From NCBI GenBank assembly GCA_947561395.2, contig OX387182.1, forward strand, positions 4,722,001 through 4,786,000: a DNA stretch of 64,000 nucleotides, written 5' to 3'. The notes under the pieces are model-generated. The model was not told where the DNA came from. It worked only from the letters and a program-made list of their open reading frames with translations, and searched no databases. The translations under genes were made by a program, and so were the position numbers. Of this stretch, positions 49,801 through 61,044 are shown one piece after another (the first letter of the stretch is position 1; each line of letters begins with the position of its first letter). The DNA comes from Buxus sempervirens. Its lineage: Eukaryota; Streptophyta; Magnoliopsida; Buxales; Buxaceae.

Positions 49801-50109
49801 ATCAAATTCTTCCAGTACGAAATTAAAAAAATTCACCTGCCCAACCACGGCAGCTAATGGGAAGTACTGTCTTCCATAGGGAGAAGCGTTCTGTGGCTTA
49901 TCAGGAGCGACGACAGCACCATTCCCGGAGTCCAGAGTCACGGCAGCAAGGACAGGAAGCAGAGGCCTTCGCACTCTCCAGCGATTGCGTAGGTGTTTGG
50001 GTCTTGAAGAGGAGAAAAGAGGATGTGATTTATAGAACGCAAAGACTGGTAATTGGAGATTAAGGAGAGGAGAAGAAGCACAAAGAGGAGCTGTGGGCGA
50101 TAGCGCCAT
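34889..50109 (-). CDS. CHLD: Magnesium chelatase subunit D, chloroplastic
   Basis: Fifteen exons: 50109-49837, 49308-49130, 43588-43504, 43432-43116, 42884-42761, 41416-41324, 40767-40672, 39014-38874, 38754-38560, 38239-38084, 36890-36783, 35690-35556, 35455-35297, 35212-35092 and 34974-34889. All junctions are GT-AG; the CDS is 2268 nt (755 aa, Arabidopsis about 760). With ChlI and ChlH it inserts Mg2+ into protoporphyrin IX, the first committed step of chlorophyll synthesis, in the stroma. Residues 1-65 are transit-like. The AAA+ module (about 80-390) has Walker A 'GKRGTAKT' and Walker B '[11 protein letters not shown]'. A ten-proline run (about 411-420) and an acidic linker (about 425-460) precede the VWA domain (about 545-755), whose metal site 'DASGSM' is at 559-564. 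The ATG at 50109 is the first in frame. Intron 2 is 5.5 kb and contains retroelement debris. Confidence 0.96.
35888..36288. repeat. About 218-bp tandem duplication in ChlD intron 11
   Basis: Units starting 'cttcaattggtcattgaata' lie at 35888 and 36106 and are roughly 90% alike over some 185 bp. Copy 1 also has an internal duplication of 'ttaaatcttaatcgga' (about 35910-35941) missing in copy 2. Confidence 0.8.
36891..38083 (-). other. Intron 10 of ChlD
   Basis: 1.2 kb without a conserved exon. A 76-codon plus-strand frame (37416-37646) has no domain and probably arises by chance. Confidence 0.5.
39624..39677 (-). other. Candidate 54-nt cassette exon in ChlD intron 7
   Basis: On the minus strand an open 18-codon segment is bounded by a CAG acceptor (pyrimidine-rich upstream) and an AAG|GTATCA donor. 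Both flanking coding exons meet in phase 0, so inclusion would add 18 residues between 'DLKKA' and 'VELVI' without a frame change. The ChlD family as I know it has no insertion there. It may be an alternative exon or chance splice-like sequence. Confidence 0.3.
39678..40671 (-). other. ChlD intron 7, distal part
   Basis: About 1 kb of AT-rich non-coding DNA with A-runs and a C8 run near 39924. No element recognised. Confidence 0.45.
41417..42760 (-). other. ChlD intron 5 with AAATTTC-rich fold-back segment
   Basis: Between about 41705 and 42010 the motif 'gaaatttc' or close variants recurs about ten times in both orientations, including 'cagcgaaatttcaagaaatttcag'-like palindromic arrangements. 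This suggests a decayed non-autonomous transposon, but its ends could not be set. The rest shows nothing. Confidence 0.4.
44048..44062 (+). promoter_or_regulatory. Degenerate tRNA-Met primer-binding site
   Basis: 'tagtattagagccat' matches the common plant PBS 'tggtatcagagcc' with two substitutions. Its position ahead of the two frames supports the retroelement reading. Confidence 0.5.
45023..45643 (+). pseudogene. Retroelement ORF of unknown function, 206 codons
   Basis: This is the longest plus-strand frame in ChlD intron 2. It is rich in Lys, Arg and Trp in its middle and has a predicted coiled coil near its end (about 165-205). It resembles no host protein I know. Its place between a tRNA-Met PBS and a gag-like remnant suggests an accessory or capsid-associated ORF of a pararetrovirus-like element. 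It is intact by itself but its neighbours are broken, so I class it as part of a dead element. Confidence 0.4.
46076..46295 (+). pseudogene. Capsid/gag-like remnant
   Basis: A short plus-strand frame ends at a TAG at 46293-46295. It includes a '[10 protein letters not shown]' motif of the kind found in plant retroelement and caulimovirid capsid regions, where a Trp pair follows a conserved Gly. No zinc knuckle follows and the frame is lost afterwards. Confidence 0.45.
46296..49129 (-). other. Rest of ChlD intron 2
   Basis: The part to about 47060 has overlapping minus-strand frames (46459-46731, 46595-46852) without a recognised domain; it may be further element debris in either orientation. 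A 'gtggtgatg'-type simple repeat lies at about 47218-47265. From 47500 to 49129 I see only AT-rich intron and a short tandem duplication (48421-48554). Confidence 0.4.
48421..48554. repeat. 66-bp tandem duplication in ChlD intron 2
   Basis: Units starting 'acagcttgat' at 48421 and 48487 share about 90% identity, including 'agatcc' and 'ttaaaattagcatctgat'. Confidence 0.8.
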
Positions 50110-50282
50110 CAGAGTGGAGAGAACAACTGACAACTGCCTTATCTGTCAGGAGACTCAGGACTAGGGAGCAATCTTTACATTTTATACTTTTCCTTGACAA
50201 ATGAACTCGGATTAATGTGAGACACTGAACAACAGCCCATCGATGTCGCCCGCACGAAGCCTTAAATGTAAAGGGGTAAGTA

Positions 50283-50881
50283 GGGCGGGTTGGGCCGGGT
50301 TCTTAGAGTTTGGACTCAACCCAATCTAGGATTTTACTAACCCAAACTCATCATTACCCGCCCTAACCCAAATTCACTAAACCTAAACCCAACCCAAACA
50401 TTATTGTTTGAGTTCGGTTGGGTTTGAGTAGACCCAAACAAAATGTAAGATTTTGAATTTTTTTAACAATTCTTGTTATAATTACAAAATGTTGGAATAT
50501 CATTCATTAATTCGTCTATCAACATGCTTTTATGTTTGTTTATTATAAATGCAAATATTGCAAATTCTTCTTGATTTGTCCCTTGAATTTGGGAAAAACA
50601 CACTTAATTAAAGTATTTCCTTAAAAATTTTAAAATATAATATTAGCTCACTATATTTGTGGTTTTGCACATTCTTTCTTGTAGAATATGTGCTCCCAAA
50701 TATCACATTCATTGTAATATATATGTATATATATTTGAGTATAAAATTATTTATTTGACAAAAATTCATAAACTTATTATTACATGTTAATAGTTTATGT
50801 TTAATAGTTGATTGCATAAATACAATGACAATATAAAAAGAAAAGAAAACAATGATACATATATATACAAGTAAATATTTA

Positions 50882-50947
<66 letters not shown>

Positions 50948-51140
50948 GTGGAATTTTATACATATATTTATACAAGAGCATGTACATAAAGTCAACATTA
51001 ACTTCGGGTTTTTCGAGTTGTATAGCTTAAACCCAAGCCCAACCCAAACTCAACTTCGGACTCGAAATGAAACCCAACCCAAACCCAAACCCAAACCCAA
51101 ACTCAATGCTCACTTCGGACTCTTATTCAGGTTGGGTTGG
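50283..51140. repeat. GGGTT/AACCC-rich repeat region
   Basis: Two blocks rich in 'aacccaaaccc' and 'gggttgggccgggtt' (50283-50445 and 51025-51140) bracket about 580 bp of AT-rich DNA. Such ends are common on plant hAT-type non-autonomous elements, but I could not match terminal inverted repeats or a target duplication. Confidence 0.4.
50884..50944. repeat. (TA)n microsatellite
   Basis: About 61 bp of uninterrupted TA dinucleotides. Confidence 0.95.
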
Positions 51141-51870
51141 CGGTTCGGACTAGATTTACAGTTCTACTTAAATCACAGCCCAAACTATCAATTACATTTT
51201 GATTTGGATCGGATCAATTTTTTAATCCTAAAGTTGAGGGCTGGTTGGATTCAGGTTAGGGCCGTTATTGAGTGGAATAAATTTCCATTCCGACTGAAAT
51301 CTAATTATTGGATCGAATTTGGATCTGAAAATAGATTCGTTTATAAATTGAATTCGACTAATTATCTACCCAAAAAAAAAAAAATCGACTAATTATTAAG
51401 ATTTGCATATGATCAACATAGGTACATGTTTGCAACTTTAAACATGTTCAAGCTAAGGGTGACTAAGTAATTTAAGAAACCCTTATTGAATCGATGTGCT
51501 ATTTAATAGACTAGAAGGATGCTTAACTTTTCAATGAATTAAAATTAGTTACTATTATACCTCATATTAATGAAGCCTAATAATGATGCATAGGGGCATT
51601 TTGGGGAAGTCGTACATAATAATTGGCACACTTACCAAAGGGTTGCTTATAGATTGGACCCAAAAAAAAACCTATTTAGTCGGATTTTTTTGTTTATTAT
51701 TCGATTCGAATGCGGATTCATAAATGGGATTTGGATATGCAGTTCGGTAAGAGATTAATCAGTGGTTTTAAGTGTCAGAAAGCTCAAGAAACATACTCAT
51801 ACCCCAACTATCCATGGAACTTTTGGATGATCATGGTTAAGGCAGGCCTCGCCCAAAATGGCAGGAGGGT

Positions 51871-52025
51871 GGGTGCATGGAGCAACCATTGATGTTCCAC
51901 AACTTCACCAACCATTGATGATCATAGTTAAGGCAGGCCTTCAAAGCTTCTGATTCTCAGCACTTCTTGGGCTTTGGTAAAGGGTGCATGGAGCAACCAT
52001 TGATGTTCCACAACTACACCAACCA
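51871..52025. repeat. Direct repeat, 111-bp period
   Basis: 'gggtgcatggagcaaccatt' followed by 'gatgttccacaact' occurs at 51871 and 51982 with one difference over about 44 bp. 'ggcaggcct' also recurs nearby, which suggests local duplication. Confidence 0.75.
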
Positions 52026-54771
52026 CATTCCAGACCAAAAGCATTCACACTTGGATATTGATTTTGTTTAGGGTGGCTACCAATAAATCTCCTACTACTC
52101 TGTAACACTTAGGAAAATGCTTTCATGTCAGCCAATAGTTGGGTTTTCCACCATGTATTTCCACCATCCTAAACTTCAGGCAGATGCAGCTTACAGACTT
52201 TCAGCTGGCTACCATTACAGCACCAGAGGGATGTTGAAGGAGGTACCCAGTTCCTATCTTTTCCTTGTCCTGAAATTGTGTCACACTTAGGATCTTAAAT
52301 CCTCTAGGTGGATGATCTCCTAAATCATGATATGCCCATAACACATCTGATCATATTGATCATTTAGTGCCTTCCCATTCATTAGTGAGTTCTTTTCTTC
52401 TTTTGGCCCCTTTTTCCCCCAATTGAAACATAAATAATATGGAGAATCTTGTAACAGTACAGTAATGAAATGTGGCATGTTTCTTAAAAAAGGTAAGTGG
52501 TGCTTAATAATTGAAGGTGAAACCCTGCAAGTAAGACTGTGATGCTTCTTCTAATTGATCTTACACCATGTTTGCTGGTTTGACATGAATAGATCTGCAC
52601 TCTATTTTCACCCAAGAGACAGTGTGGGACCATTTTATCCATTTAATATTTCTTCAAATGTAGAGAGCAGTTCTTGTAAACAGAATTCTCGACAGGTTTG
52701 TGAAATGGAGCCAGAAAAACATCAGTTCATGATAACACCATGTTCTTTCCTTCAATGAGAACCAGGAAGATGAAAATTAAATGCTGGTACCTCCCATAGT
52801 GGATCTGCTATGAGCAAAATTTAATTCTCAACTCTATTTTTTTAGACTATGAGCAAAATTTGCTGCTGTTTTTAATCAAGAATTTACCATTTGTGATGTT
52901 CAACGCAGGGAATGATTTCAGTTGGTTGTGTTTGGTTAGATGGAATCTACAGAAAAGCAAAAGAAAACGAACTTTTCATGTGTTTGGTTCATAGGAAAAT
53001 GTGAACCCATTGGAAAATAACTTCAAGAAGGAGCTCCATTCTTCCACTAAAAGGCTCTCAACATTTTCCTCTCAAAATGAAGGGAAACAAAAGAAAGGAA
53101 AGTAAAGTACTCTTTAACTTTCCATTTCTTTCCACGCAACCAAACTTAAGTCTAAAGTAAGCGGACGATGTCAGCTCTAGAAAATATATCAATTTCTAGC
53201 TTCTAATTTTTTGGTAGATCGAGCCTATTACAGATGAAAGAATAATCCACTCATTAGCTTGGCTAATATGCTCAATGTTTTTAATAAAGGATTTGATTTT
53301 GATCTTGGATGCTATTCAAAATCTCTACAATGCAACTGTTGCCAAAAAGTCAGACTTGTAGACACCACATCTCATGGAACAAAATGATCTTCACACCATA
53401 TAGAATTATACCAAAAGCAGCTCCAGCTTTTGCTGATTTCGTTAATACACATATGAAGACTTGATGTCAAGCAAGGAAAGGGGTCCTAGCGAAATTCAAT
53501 TTCTTGAAGATGGGAAGTTGTTGGAAAAATAATGGCCAACACTGTGATGGCAACAAAGTAACCTACATCACCATATACATTAAGATGATCAAAACTCCCA
53601 AAACCTCTACATTATGCAGTTCCATCAACCAGGAAGCAAGTTCACCCTATAAAGCCATCTTTCAGATTGAATACATGTATAATGCAATGATACCACCAAC
53701 TTCCCATATGGAGCATACATTCCTACTCTGCCTCAGAAACTTCCAAGCAACTTGAGGAATTGTACCAGTTATGAAATCCTTACAGCAATCCTCAGCCTCA
53801 AGAGATGCTAGCAAGGACATTCAGTTTGGAAGGCTGTACCAAGCATTGTTTTCCTGACAGGTTTATATTTTGTGTCCAGGTTAAGTTGCAGTGTGGACAG
53901 CCAGAAATGTTAACATCATGATTCCGGAAATGTCAATATCCTATTAAATAGAAACCGCTTGTAGGCCATTTCATGTAGTATTTGCATTTCTTGCATTCTT
54001 TGGCAATCCGTCAAATCCTTCTCAGAGTAATAACTGATGACAAATTTCATGTTAGTAAACTTAAGTTTTCTTATTCAAACATGTAATTTTTAATTTGCAG
54101 TAGCAAAATATAATCCTGTGTTATACTTACTGTCTATTTTCAAGCAACGTCCTAGTTGGGGTTTGGAGCAATTGTTATAATGCTGCTTTACCCCAAGAAA
54201 TTGAGAACCAATATGCATCTTCTAGTATAGCCATACCATCACTATTATAGTTGCATTTTGCTTCTTCTTTTTTTCTTTTTCTTTTTTGGGGATAATTAGG
54301 TTTTTTGGAAAATTGACAAATTAAGAATTACAAATTGACCTTAGGAAAGCAATGGTCGTTTTAATTTAAAGAAAAGGAGAATTGGGAGTAATAAGAACTT
54401 AGAATGTGATAGAAAACATTGGCTGGGGATAACTTATCAAAGAGGGAATCTACTTGAACCTCGTAGATATATTGTTCCAATTTTATATCCAGCTCCTATG
54501 CAGAGATATTCCCTACTCAATTTTTCTCAACAAAAGATAGGAAAGAAGAATCGAACTGATTAAAATATAGAATAAAATTTCCCCTTTCACAGTGTTAGTG
54601 CAGAAGACATTACTAGATTTCCTAGAACCAATACTCTTTGCATCCATTGAGCTCGAAGCAAAACAAGAAATGGTTAAATCCAAAGGCAGTCTTAAGTGAC
54701 GGCTAGGCATAGCAACCATTAAAGAAGCCGTAAAAGCCAAAACGTAAACGAACAAAATTGCTTAATGGCAC

Positions 54772-56810
54772 TTAAAAAGCATAATGCCTTTCAATCTCTG
54801 TACATTTAGGATAAATACCATTGCATCTCAAAAATTCCAATAAATCATTTAACCTGTCATCTCTTTCGCAGAATTTCACTTCAATGTCCTCAAGTTGACA
54901 TAGAAGATTATTGAGAGGTTGGATAGCATTCATCAGACATACTTCCTCAACCAGTTTCCTTAGCTATAACAAAAGCAGATAAAGATAATTAGAATAGAAG
55001 TCAAGCATTAAATCCATATTTTTAAAATTTTTAATATAACATTTCTTTTCTGATAAATTCAACAAAAACTTGCAGAATGGAAGCATACACAGAGATAGCT
55101 AGTGATTTTGTTTTGTATAACTCTTATCAGGTAAAGGAATCAAAAAGAGAAATATTGTAGTACCTTTAGGTTCATGTGAAATTCACCCATATCAATGCAA
55201 AGCGACTCCATATAAACCGAACTGAGCAAACAAGCTAGCAATTCCACATAACTTACATTGAGCATCCATTTGTAGCTTGTCCGCCACTTTAAATGCCTCA
55301 CTGTATATAGTGGAGGAATGCAACTCTGAAATCCTTCTTGAGAGATATGAGGAAACTGGGCACATCATAAACAATCAGTGAATGTAATAGAGTACACAAA
55401 AAAATCAAGCGCATGACTCTGCAAATTAATGCATTAAAAAGAAAGAACTATTTTATTTCATAATTCCTGAATAGATGTTAAACTAGTTCTAAATATTTCC
55501 AATAATTGTTTTGCTTTTATAGCCATAAAGAGTGAAGGAAAGATGGAATGTATACCTGAGAAGGCCACAGTCCTAGAGTAAGGGAAGGTACACGATCAAA
55601 ATTCTCCAGGAGCCTTGTTAATTTAATGGATTGATTTTGCTTAACATCTAATACAAGATTGACATTAAGCATAGAGGGAGTACATCATACAGTCTTCCAA
55701 AACTTTCCCATGATACGAAAAGGACATAAGATTTTCTGCAATAATCCGAGCATTCACCAGATCAAAACAAAATTTGACCGCTAATTTCCTAAGCTTTTCA
55801 CTAGATATCTTAAGGATATTCAGTTTCCAGCAACGAAACAGCTCCAAATCCTCTAGGAGAGGAGACCCACGAATCAAGCATTCGAACAACTCGTCTGTAA
55901 TTGCCGCTGACAGTTTTAGAGTCTTCAGAGATCCCAAACCCGCAACCCAAGTTTTCATTCGATTTAAGTTTCCTTTAGGAAGCTTGTTACGACTGCTAAC
56001 TTCCTCCATTTTGAATTCCTCAAGCTCTATATCTACCATGTTTTCTGTCAATGATGAAGCTGTCACAGGCTTCACTTCTGGCTTAAACTCAAATTCTGAA
56101 GTATAACAGCATAAGGACTTGAGGGTTGGAACAAGCATTTCTATTTTCTTCAAATCATCACATCTCCTAATCTCAAACGATCTAAGCTGTGCACCATGAA
56201 TCTCAATATAACTCAGATTAAAACAGTCATCTATAGAAAGAACCTCAAGGGATGGGCATCCAGAGACCAAGGACCGCATTGCCTCGTCAGTAATGGAGCA
56301 AAAATTAAGCATCAGAATCTTGAGAGAATGAAAATTTACTACTCCAGAATCCATTAATTCACAAACTTTCATGGTTAATTTCTCTGCAGACGTAAACATG
56401 CCCGGGTTATAAGAGCAAGAAGCCAACTTGAGATCAATCTCCCGAACATCACGCATTGGGGTTGAATCCATCCAATTCTTCAGAGAACAAACGATTTCAT
56501 TACTACCCCAAGTCGAGCGGTTAAGATCCAAATAAAGACGTAACCTGTGGATGTTGCGATTAGAACGCCGCAGTGCCATCGTTCGATCCACGAGTGTGGC
56601 GAGGGATTTTTGGGTACGATTGCGGGGCTCTTCCTCGAAGTCCAAGGAATGAATGTAAGTCCAGAGGTGTCACCATCTTCTCGAAAGGAGGGACGTTTGG
56701 ATTTTATCTTTGGTAGGAAGAAGAGAGAGTATTTCGTGTATTATATCGTCGGGCAACTCGCTGATCCGATCATCAGCTCCTTCTTCTCCTTTAAGACGCT
56801 TATAAGCCAT
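54772..56810 (-). pseudogene. F-box/LRR/FBD-type gene with a premature stop and a frameshift
   Basis: Exons by homology are 56810-55556, 55355-55164 and 54963-54772, joined at GT-AG sites. Such proteins link LRR-bound targets to SCF ubiquitin ligases. The N-terminal F-box shows '[14 protein letters not shown]', but the 'LSRRW.HLW' segment has an in-frame TGA (56672-56670) where Arg (CGA) is usual. Next come LRR-like repeats (about 56580-55690) with 'LKILMLNFCSITDEA' and 'LEVLSIDDC'. Near 55675 one extra base shifts the frame: exon 1 is 1255 nt, a multiple of three plus one, while the later exons are 192 nt each and open. The C-terminal part has the FBD-type 'LKWRT' and 'WMLN' motifs. A 326-codon open stretch between the lesions has no early ATG. 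Two clean lesions in an otherwise conserved gene suggest recent loss, or sequencing error. Confidence 0.8.
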
Positions 56811-57044
56811 GAAAGTACCGTAAAGCTTGTGAAGGGGAGAGAAACGAGTGTGTGTGGGGGGTGGGGAGAACCAGAGAGGAGAGTGGCGGTTTGAAGTATG
56901 GAATTAAATTCGACCTGGAAAGAACCAGAGAAGAGTGGCGGGAGAGAGGGAATATCCCGTAGTGGAACGGTTTGAACTTTGAAGTATTGAATTAAGTTCA
57001 ACCTGTAAAATGGCTAAACTGATAAGGTCTCTCCAACCGTAGAG

Positions 57045-57260
57045 GGGAAATTGGTTTTTAGAAATGCTTTTTAAAACTAACCCAGTTCAATCTTCTTGGT
57101 AATCGTAAATTAATGATATTTTTTTAAAAATAAGTTTCATTATTATTCGCAAACTACCCCAGTAACACTTTCCAATATTTTTAAAAAGTATCACTACTTT
57201 TCAATTACTAAGAATTAGGTGACTAAATCTGAAATAGTTTTAAAAAGCATTTTAACATAT
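57045..57260. repeat. Fold-back MITE-like element
   Basis: 'atgctttttaaaact' near the left end (57065) is mirrored as its reverse complement near 57235, and a second inner pair of 'tatttttttaaaaa'-type arms is also inverted. The left end 'ggaaattggttttta' also occurs at about 1262, at the other end of the window, so it belongs to a dispersed family. Confidence 0.5.
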
Positions 57261-57369
57261 TCAGGTGGTTAACTAATAACATAAGAGTCACCTGGGTGGT
57301 AGTTTTCTTTTGGAAAAAGGAGTCTTTTAAATAATTTTAAAACAATTTATTGTGATCAACCAGAATCCT

Positions 57370-57495
57370 AAAAAATATTCTAGGGGACGGATATATACAT
57401 GGGTAGTCACTTATTAAGGTTTTAGTTTGGGTAGTCACTTATTAGGGCAGGAATGATACATAGAAAGTCACTTATTAAGGTAGTCACTTACATGG
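57370..57495. repeat. 'gtagtcacttattaagg' repeats
   Basis: Three to four imperfect copies of 'gtagtcacttattaagg' precede the hAT element, at about 57402, 57432, 57465 and 57481. Confidence 0.6.
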
Positions 57496-57512
57496 GGAAG
57501 CGGATGGTTAGT

Positions 57513-57614
57513 TTGAAAGTAATAGAGGTAGGCATGGGCGGCGGGCCGGACGTGCCGCGGGCCTTGAAAGTAATAGAGGTAGGCATGGGCGGCGGGCCGG
57601 ACGTGCCGCGGGCC
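57513..57614. repeat. 51-bp tandem duplication of the hAT left end
   Basis: 57513-57563 and 57564-57614 are identical. Each unit contains 'ttgaaagt' of flanking DNA, the TSD AATAGAGG and the first 35 bases of the transposon. Confidence 0.9.
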
Positions 57615-60600
57615 TGGCGGGCCGCGGCATGCCAGGCCCGTTTGCCCTATTACCCCAGCCTGGCACGGCACGCCCCAGCAGGCGTGCCGTGCCGGGCCTA
57701 GGCCGGCGGGCCAATTAATTTAAATTTTTAAAAAAACTTAAAAAATTCCCAGAAAATCCCAAAAAATTTCTGTAAAATACTTTTATTGTTCACAAAATTG
57801 TCTTACACATATTGAGATAAATTTTGCTCAAAAAAATATAAATTCATTAATTATCACAAGTACACTTACAACTTTGTAAAAATTACATAATTACTTGAAC
57901 AAATAATACTGCATCACTATAGTATAAGCACATCCCAACTAGATTGGCACCCACTCATCTATCTATCATTTGCAGTTTAAAAGAAAAAAAAAAAAGATAA
58001 AGTACAATTCCTATACTTTGATTACAAAAATTATAACAAAACTTAGACTACTCTGGTTGACTAAAATCAATATTCAAATCATCAAAGTCTCCAGCAAGTT
58101 GATCATCTTCATATTCTTGTTCTCTCAGTTCTGCCCTTAACCAATCTGTAAGACTGACACATGCTTGCACCATCTCCAGCGTTAATCTGCTCCTGTAATC
58201 ATCCACGGTTCGTCCACCTGCGCTAAAAGCTGATTCCGATGCAACTGTGGACACCGGAACCGTTAGTAGATCACGTGCCATGGCGGAAAGCACAGGATAA
58301 TTAACCTGATTTTGCTTCCACCATGTCAAAATGTTAAAAGCATTATACTCCTCTATAGTATTGAAACTCATTGGGGGGCTTTCTAAAAAAAATCATTAAT
58401 TCAGATGATCCCCCACTACTAGATGCTGGTTGTTTTCCCTTTCTTCTCCCACTTAAAAAATTCCAAGGGGAATTATCTGGTAGTGTTTGTTAGGTTCGCG
58501 TATGACCTTGTATACTACTACTAGTATCGTATTCACAAAAAAATCTTTCTAATAGATTTCTTATTTTACTTATATCTATTTGAAAAGTAGAATTCATATT
58601 CTCATTTATTCCATCTATTAAGTCTTCAACTCCTAATTTAACCCTAGGGTCCATTGTAGTAGCTAAACAATATAAATTAGGCATCTCTTGCCAATATTTT
58701 AAATTTTAGTTTCCATTGCAGGGATAATTTCCTTAGCAATGGGTACATTTCTATATTGTTTAAAACAAATACTTATTTGATATAAACAAGTTATAATACT
58801 TGAGGATGTTGGGTAATAAACTACTGATAAATATCTTGTTGCATCATAAAAAACTTTTAAAAAATCTCTTAAAATTTCAGCTATTTGCCAATCAAGATCC
58901 TTTAAGTCACTTTCAGGCATTTTACTTTTATAAAATATTGTAATTTCTTGTTTTAATCCTAGTGCAGCTTCTAGCATTATATATGTTGAGTTCCACCTAT
59001 GTTCAACATCTAGGATAATTTTTTTATATTGCTTTCCTAAAGTTTCACAATAATATTTAAATTCTCTAGCGGTTGTGCTAGATTGTTTTATAAATCTTAC
59101 TGCATCTCTAATATTTATTAAATGATGTTGAACAATTTTTAATCCATCTTGCACAACTAAATTAAGGATATGACAAGCACACCTAACATGAAATAAACTT
59201 CCATCTATATTTAAGTTTAATTGTTGTCTTAATATTCCTACTGCAACATTATTAGCACTTGCATTATCAAGTGCTAGAGCCATTATTTTATTGTGTATTT
59301 TATAATTTCTTAGATTTCTACTTATAGCATTTGATATATTTATTCCAGTATGGCTAGCATCTAGTGGTTCAAAAGTTATTATTCTTTTTTCCATATTCCA
59401 ATTTTCATCAATATAATGTGCGGTTATAGCTAAATAACTTATTTGTTGTCTACTTGTCCAAATATCTGAAGTTAAAGCTATTTTAAAAATATTGTTTGAC
59501 AAAGTTTCTATTAATGCAGTTTTCATTTTTCCATATAATTTTATGGCATCCTTTCTTAAAGTGTGGCGTGAAAAGGTTTAAATTGTGGTGCTAAATATTT
59601 AGTTAGTAAACGGTGAAATCTTTTAGAATCTATTAATCTAAAGGGTAATTTTTCTTGAATTACCCACTTTACTATTTCAAGCCTAGTTTCTTCTTGATTA
59701 AAAATAAAATTACTTATAGCAACACTACTAGTAGAAATTTGGGTTTACCTAGGGTCAATTTGGCCATGTTTTGGAAGGCATTTCTGCAAATGCCGGTTCA
59801 AGTGGCCTGTACCACCTTTGCCTTTACAACTAAACTGTTTTTTGCAATGGTTACACACTGCCTTCTCTTCACTCCCTACACTTTCAATTGTAAAATTAAG
59901 CCAAACACTAGAGGTTCTACTCCTCTTAGTGCTCCTAGGTGGTAGGGAAGACGATCCCATATCTTGTGAAGGTAATTCTGTTTCAAGATCTTGGATGGGG
60001 GATCATTATATTGGGGTTGGGTTATATCATCAGAAAATACTGGGTCAGAAAGGGGTCTAAGATATTCCCTTTCTTCAGTGTCAAAAAACATAGGATACCT
60101 AGGGTCCATTATCAAATTTTTGGAAAAAAAAATCTTAATAAATATTTGGTGATACTAATTTATAAGAAAGGTAGAAGGAGAGACTTACTTATAATAATAA
60201 TATTTATACTAATTTTAAAATCGGAAAATTAAATAAAAGAGTACCTCTTTAAAATGAATCTTGAACTTTGAAATTGAAGCCTTCAACCTCGAGAGTCCAA
60301 TTTCCCACTTTTCATGCTTGAACAATTTGAAGAGATCGAGTATCACCAATTTCCAATTACAACAATTAGAGCAAAGAAACTATTTGATAATCAATTAGAA
60401 GAGAGTAGGAGATTGTAGAAGTGGTGCGGTTTGGAGTGGGAAAGGGAGTGGCGATTTATAGAAAATTAAAAGTGGCTTTTTACCACCTCTACCCTTCAAT
60501 ATGACTGTTATTTTGCAGTTGGAAGGGTAGAAAAGGTCTTTTAATCATCAATTACAACTATAGCCCCCCAATATAGCTGTTATATAGCTGTTGGGGGGGT

Positions 60601-60804
60601 AAAATGGGCATAAAAGTGGCTTTTAGCCACTTTTATGGAGGGAAAAGAGAGCTAGCCCCGGCCGGCCCGCCGTGCCCCAACGGGCCCGCGTGCAAGCCGG
60701 CCGGCCGTGCCCCAACAGGCCCGGGCTGGCACGCGGGCCCGCATGCCGCGTGCCCTGGCGGGCCGTGCCATACTCGGGCCGACACGGCCCGTTGCTCATA
60801 CCTA
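57529..60804 (-). mobile_element. hAT (Ac-type) DNA transposon, decayed
   Basis: The ends are TAGGCATGGGCGGCGGGCC (left) and the complement TAGGTATGAGCAACGGGCC (right), matching at 15 of 19 positions. A perfect 8-bp target duplication AATAGAGG lies at 57521-57528 (and 57572-57579) and 60805-60812. Both subterminal regions are very GC-rich with many GGGCC and GGCACGGC motifs, typical binding arrays for hAT transposases. The minus-strand transposase has a BED zinc finger, catalytic core and C-terminal dimerisation domain but is broken. The left end and its TSD are duplicated, so the true start is either 57529 or 57580. Confidence 0.9.
58048..60109 (-). pseudogene. hAT transposase, interrupted
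   Basis: The transposase starts at the ATG at 60109. The BED zinc-finger part (59960-59745) has 'CNHCKKQF' and 'HLNRHLQKC'. The core (59526-58699) shows 'TSDIWTS' and 'VRCACHILNLVVQDGL', which belong to the Ac-type RNase H-like fold, and the end (58371-58048) holds the hAT dimerisation motif 'VASESAFSAGG'. I count at least five lesions: frameshifts near 59990, 59570, 58690 and 58375 and an in-frame TAA at 59747-59745. The domain order is complete, so it was once autonomous, but it cannot now make active protein. Confidence 0.88.
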
Positions 60805-61044
60805 AATAGAGGATAAATAATGACATTGGGATATATGAGTTAGATTGTAAATGTAGCTTTAAAGGTACTTTTGGCCCATGAAAAATGGCCCCAGTATAAG
60901 CAGAATCCAAGAAGGATTATATACGTTCTGCAATCCTTCTCGATTTAGTAGGGAATTAGGTAACTTCAAAAATAGCCTATAAGCTAATTCTATGGAATTA
61001 GACCTTAATTCCAATTCTAAATTCCAAATATTTAACCAATTAAA

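Larger units (their letters stand above)
50110..54771. other. Gene-free region between ChlD and the F-box pseudogene
   Basis: 4.7 kb. The first 150 bp should hold the ChlD promoter and 5' UTR; no TATA box was clear. The rest holds AACCC/GGGTT-rich repeats, an AT microsatellite, a 111-bp-spaced direct repeat and a possible MITE at about 52928-53151, whose ends 'gtgtttggttag' and 'caaccaaactta' are inverted. Short frames (52555-52758, 53504-53755) carry no domain. Confidence 0.45.

Noticed and set aside
56645..56645. Start of the F-box/LRR frame at a TTG near 56645
   Set aside because: The F-box coding sequence continues upstream in the same frame to an ATG at 56810, interrupted only by a TGA.
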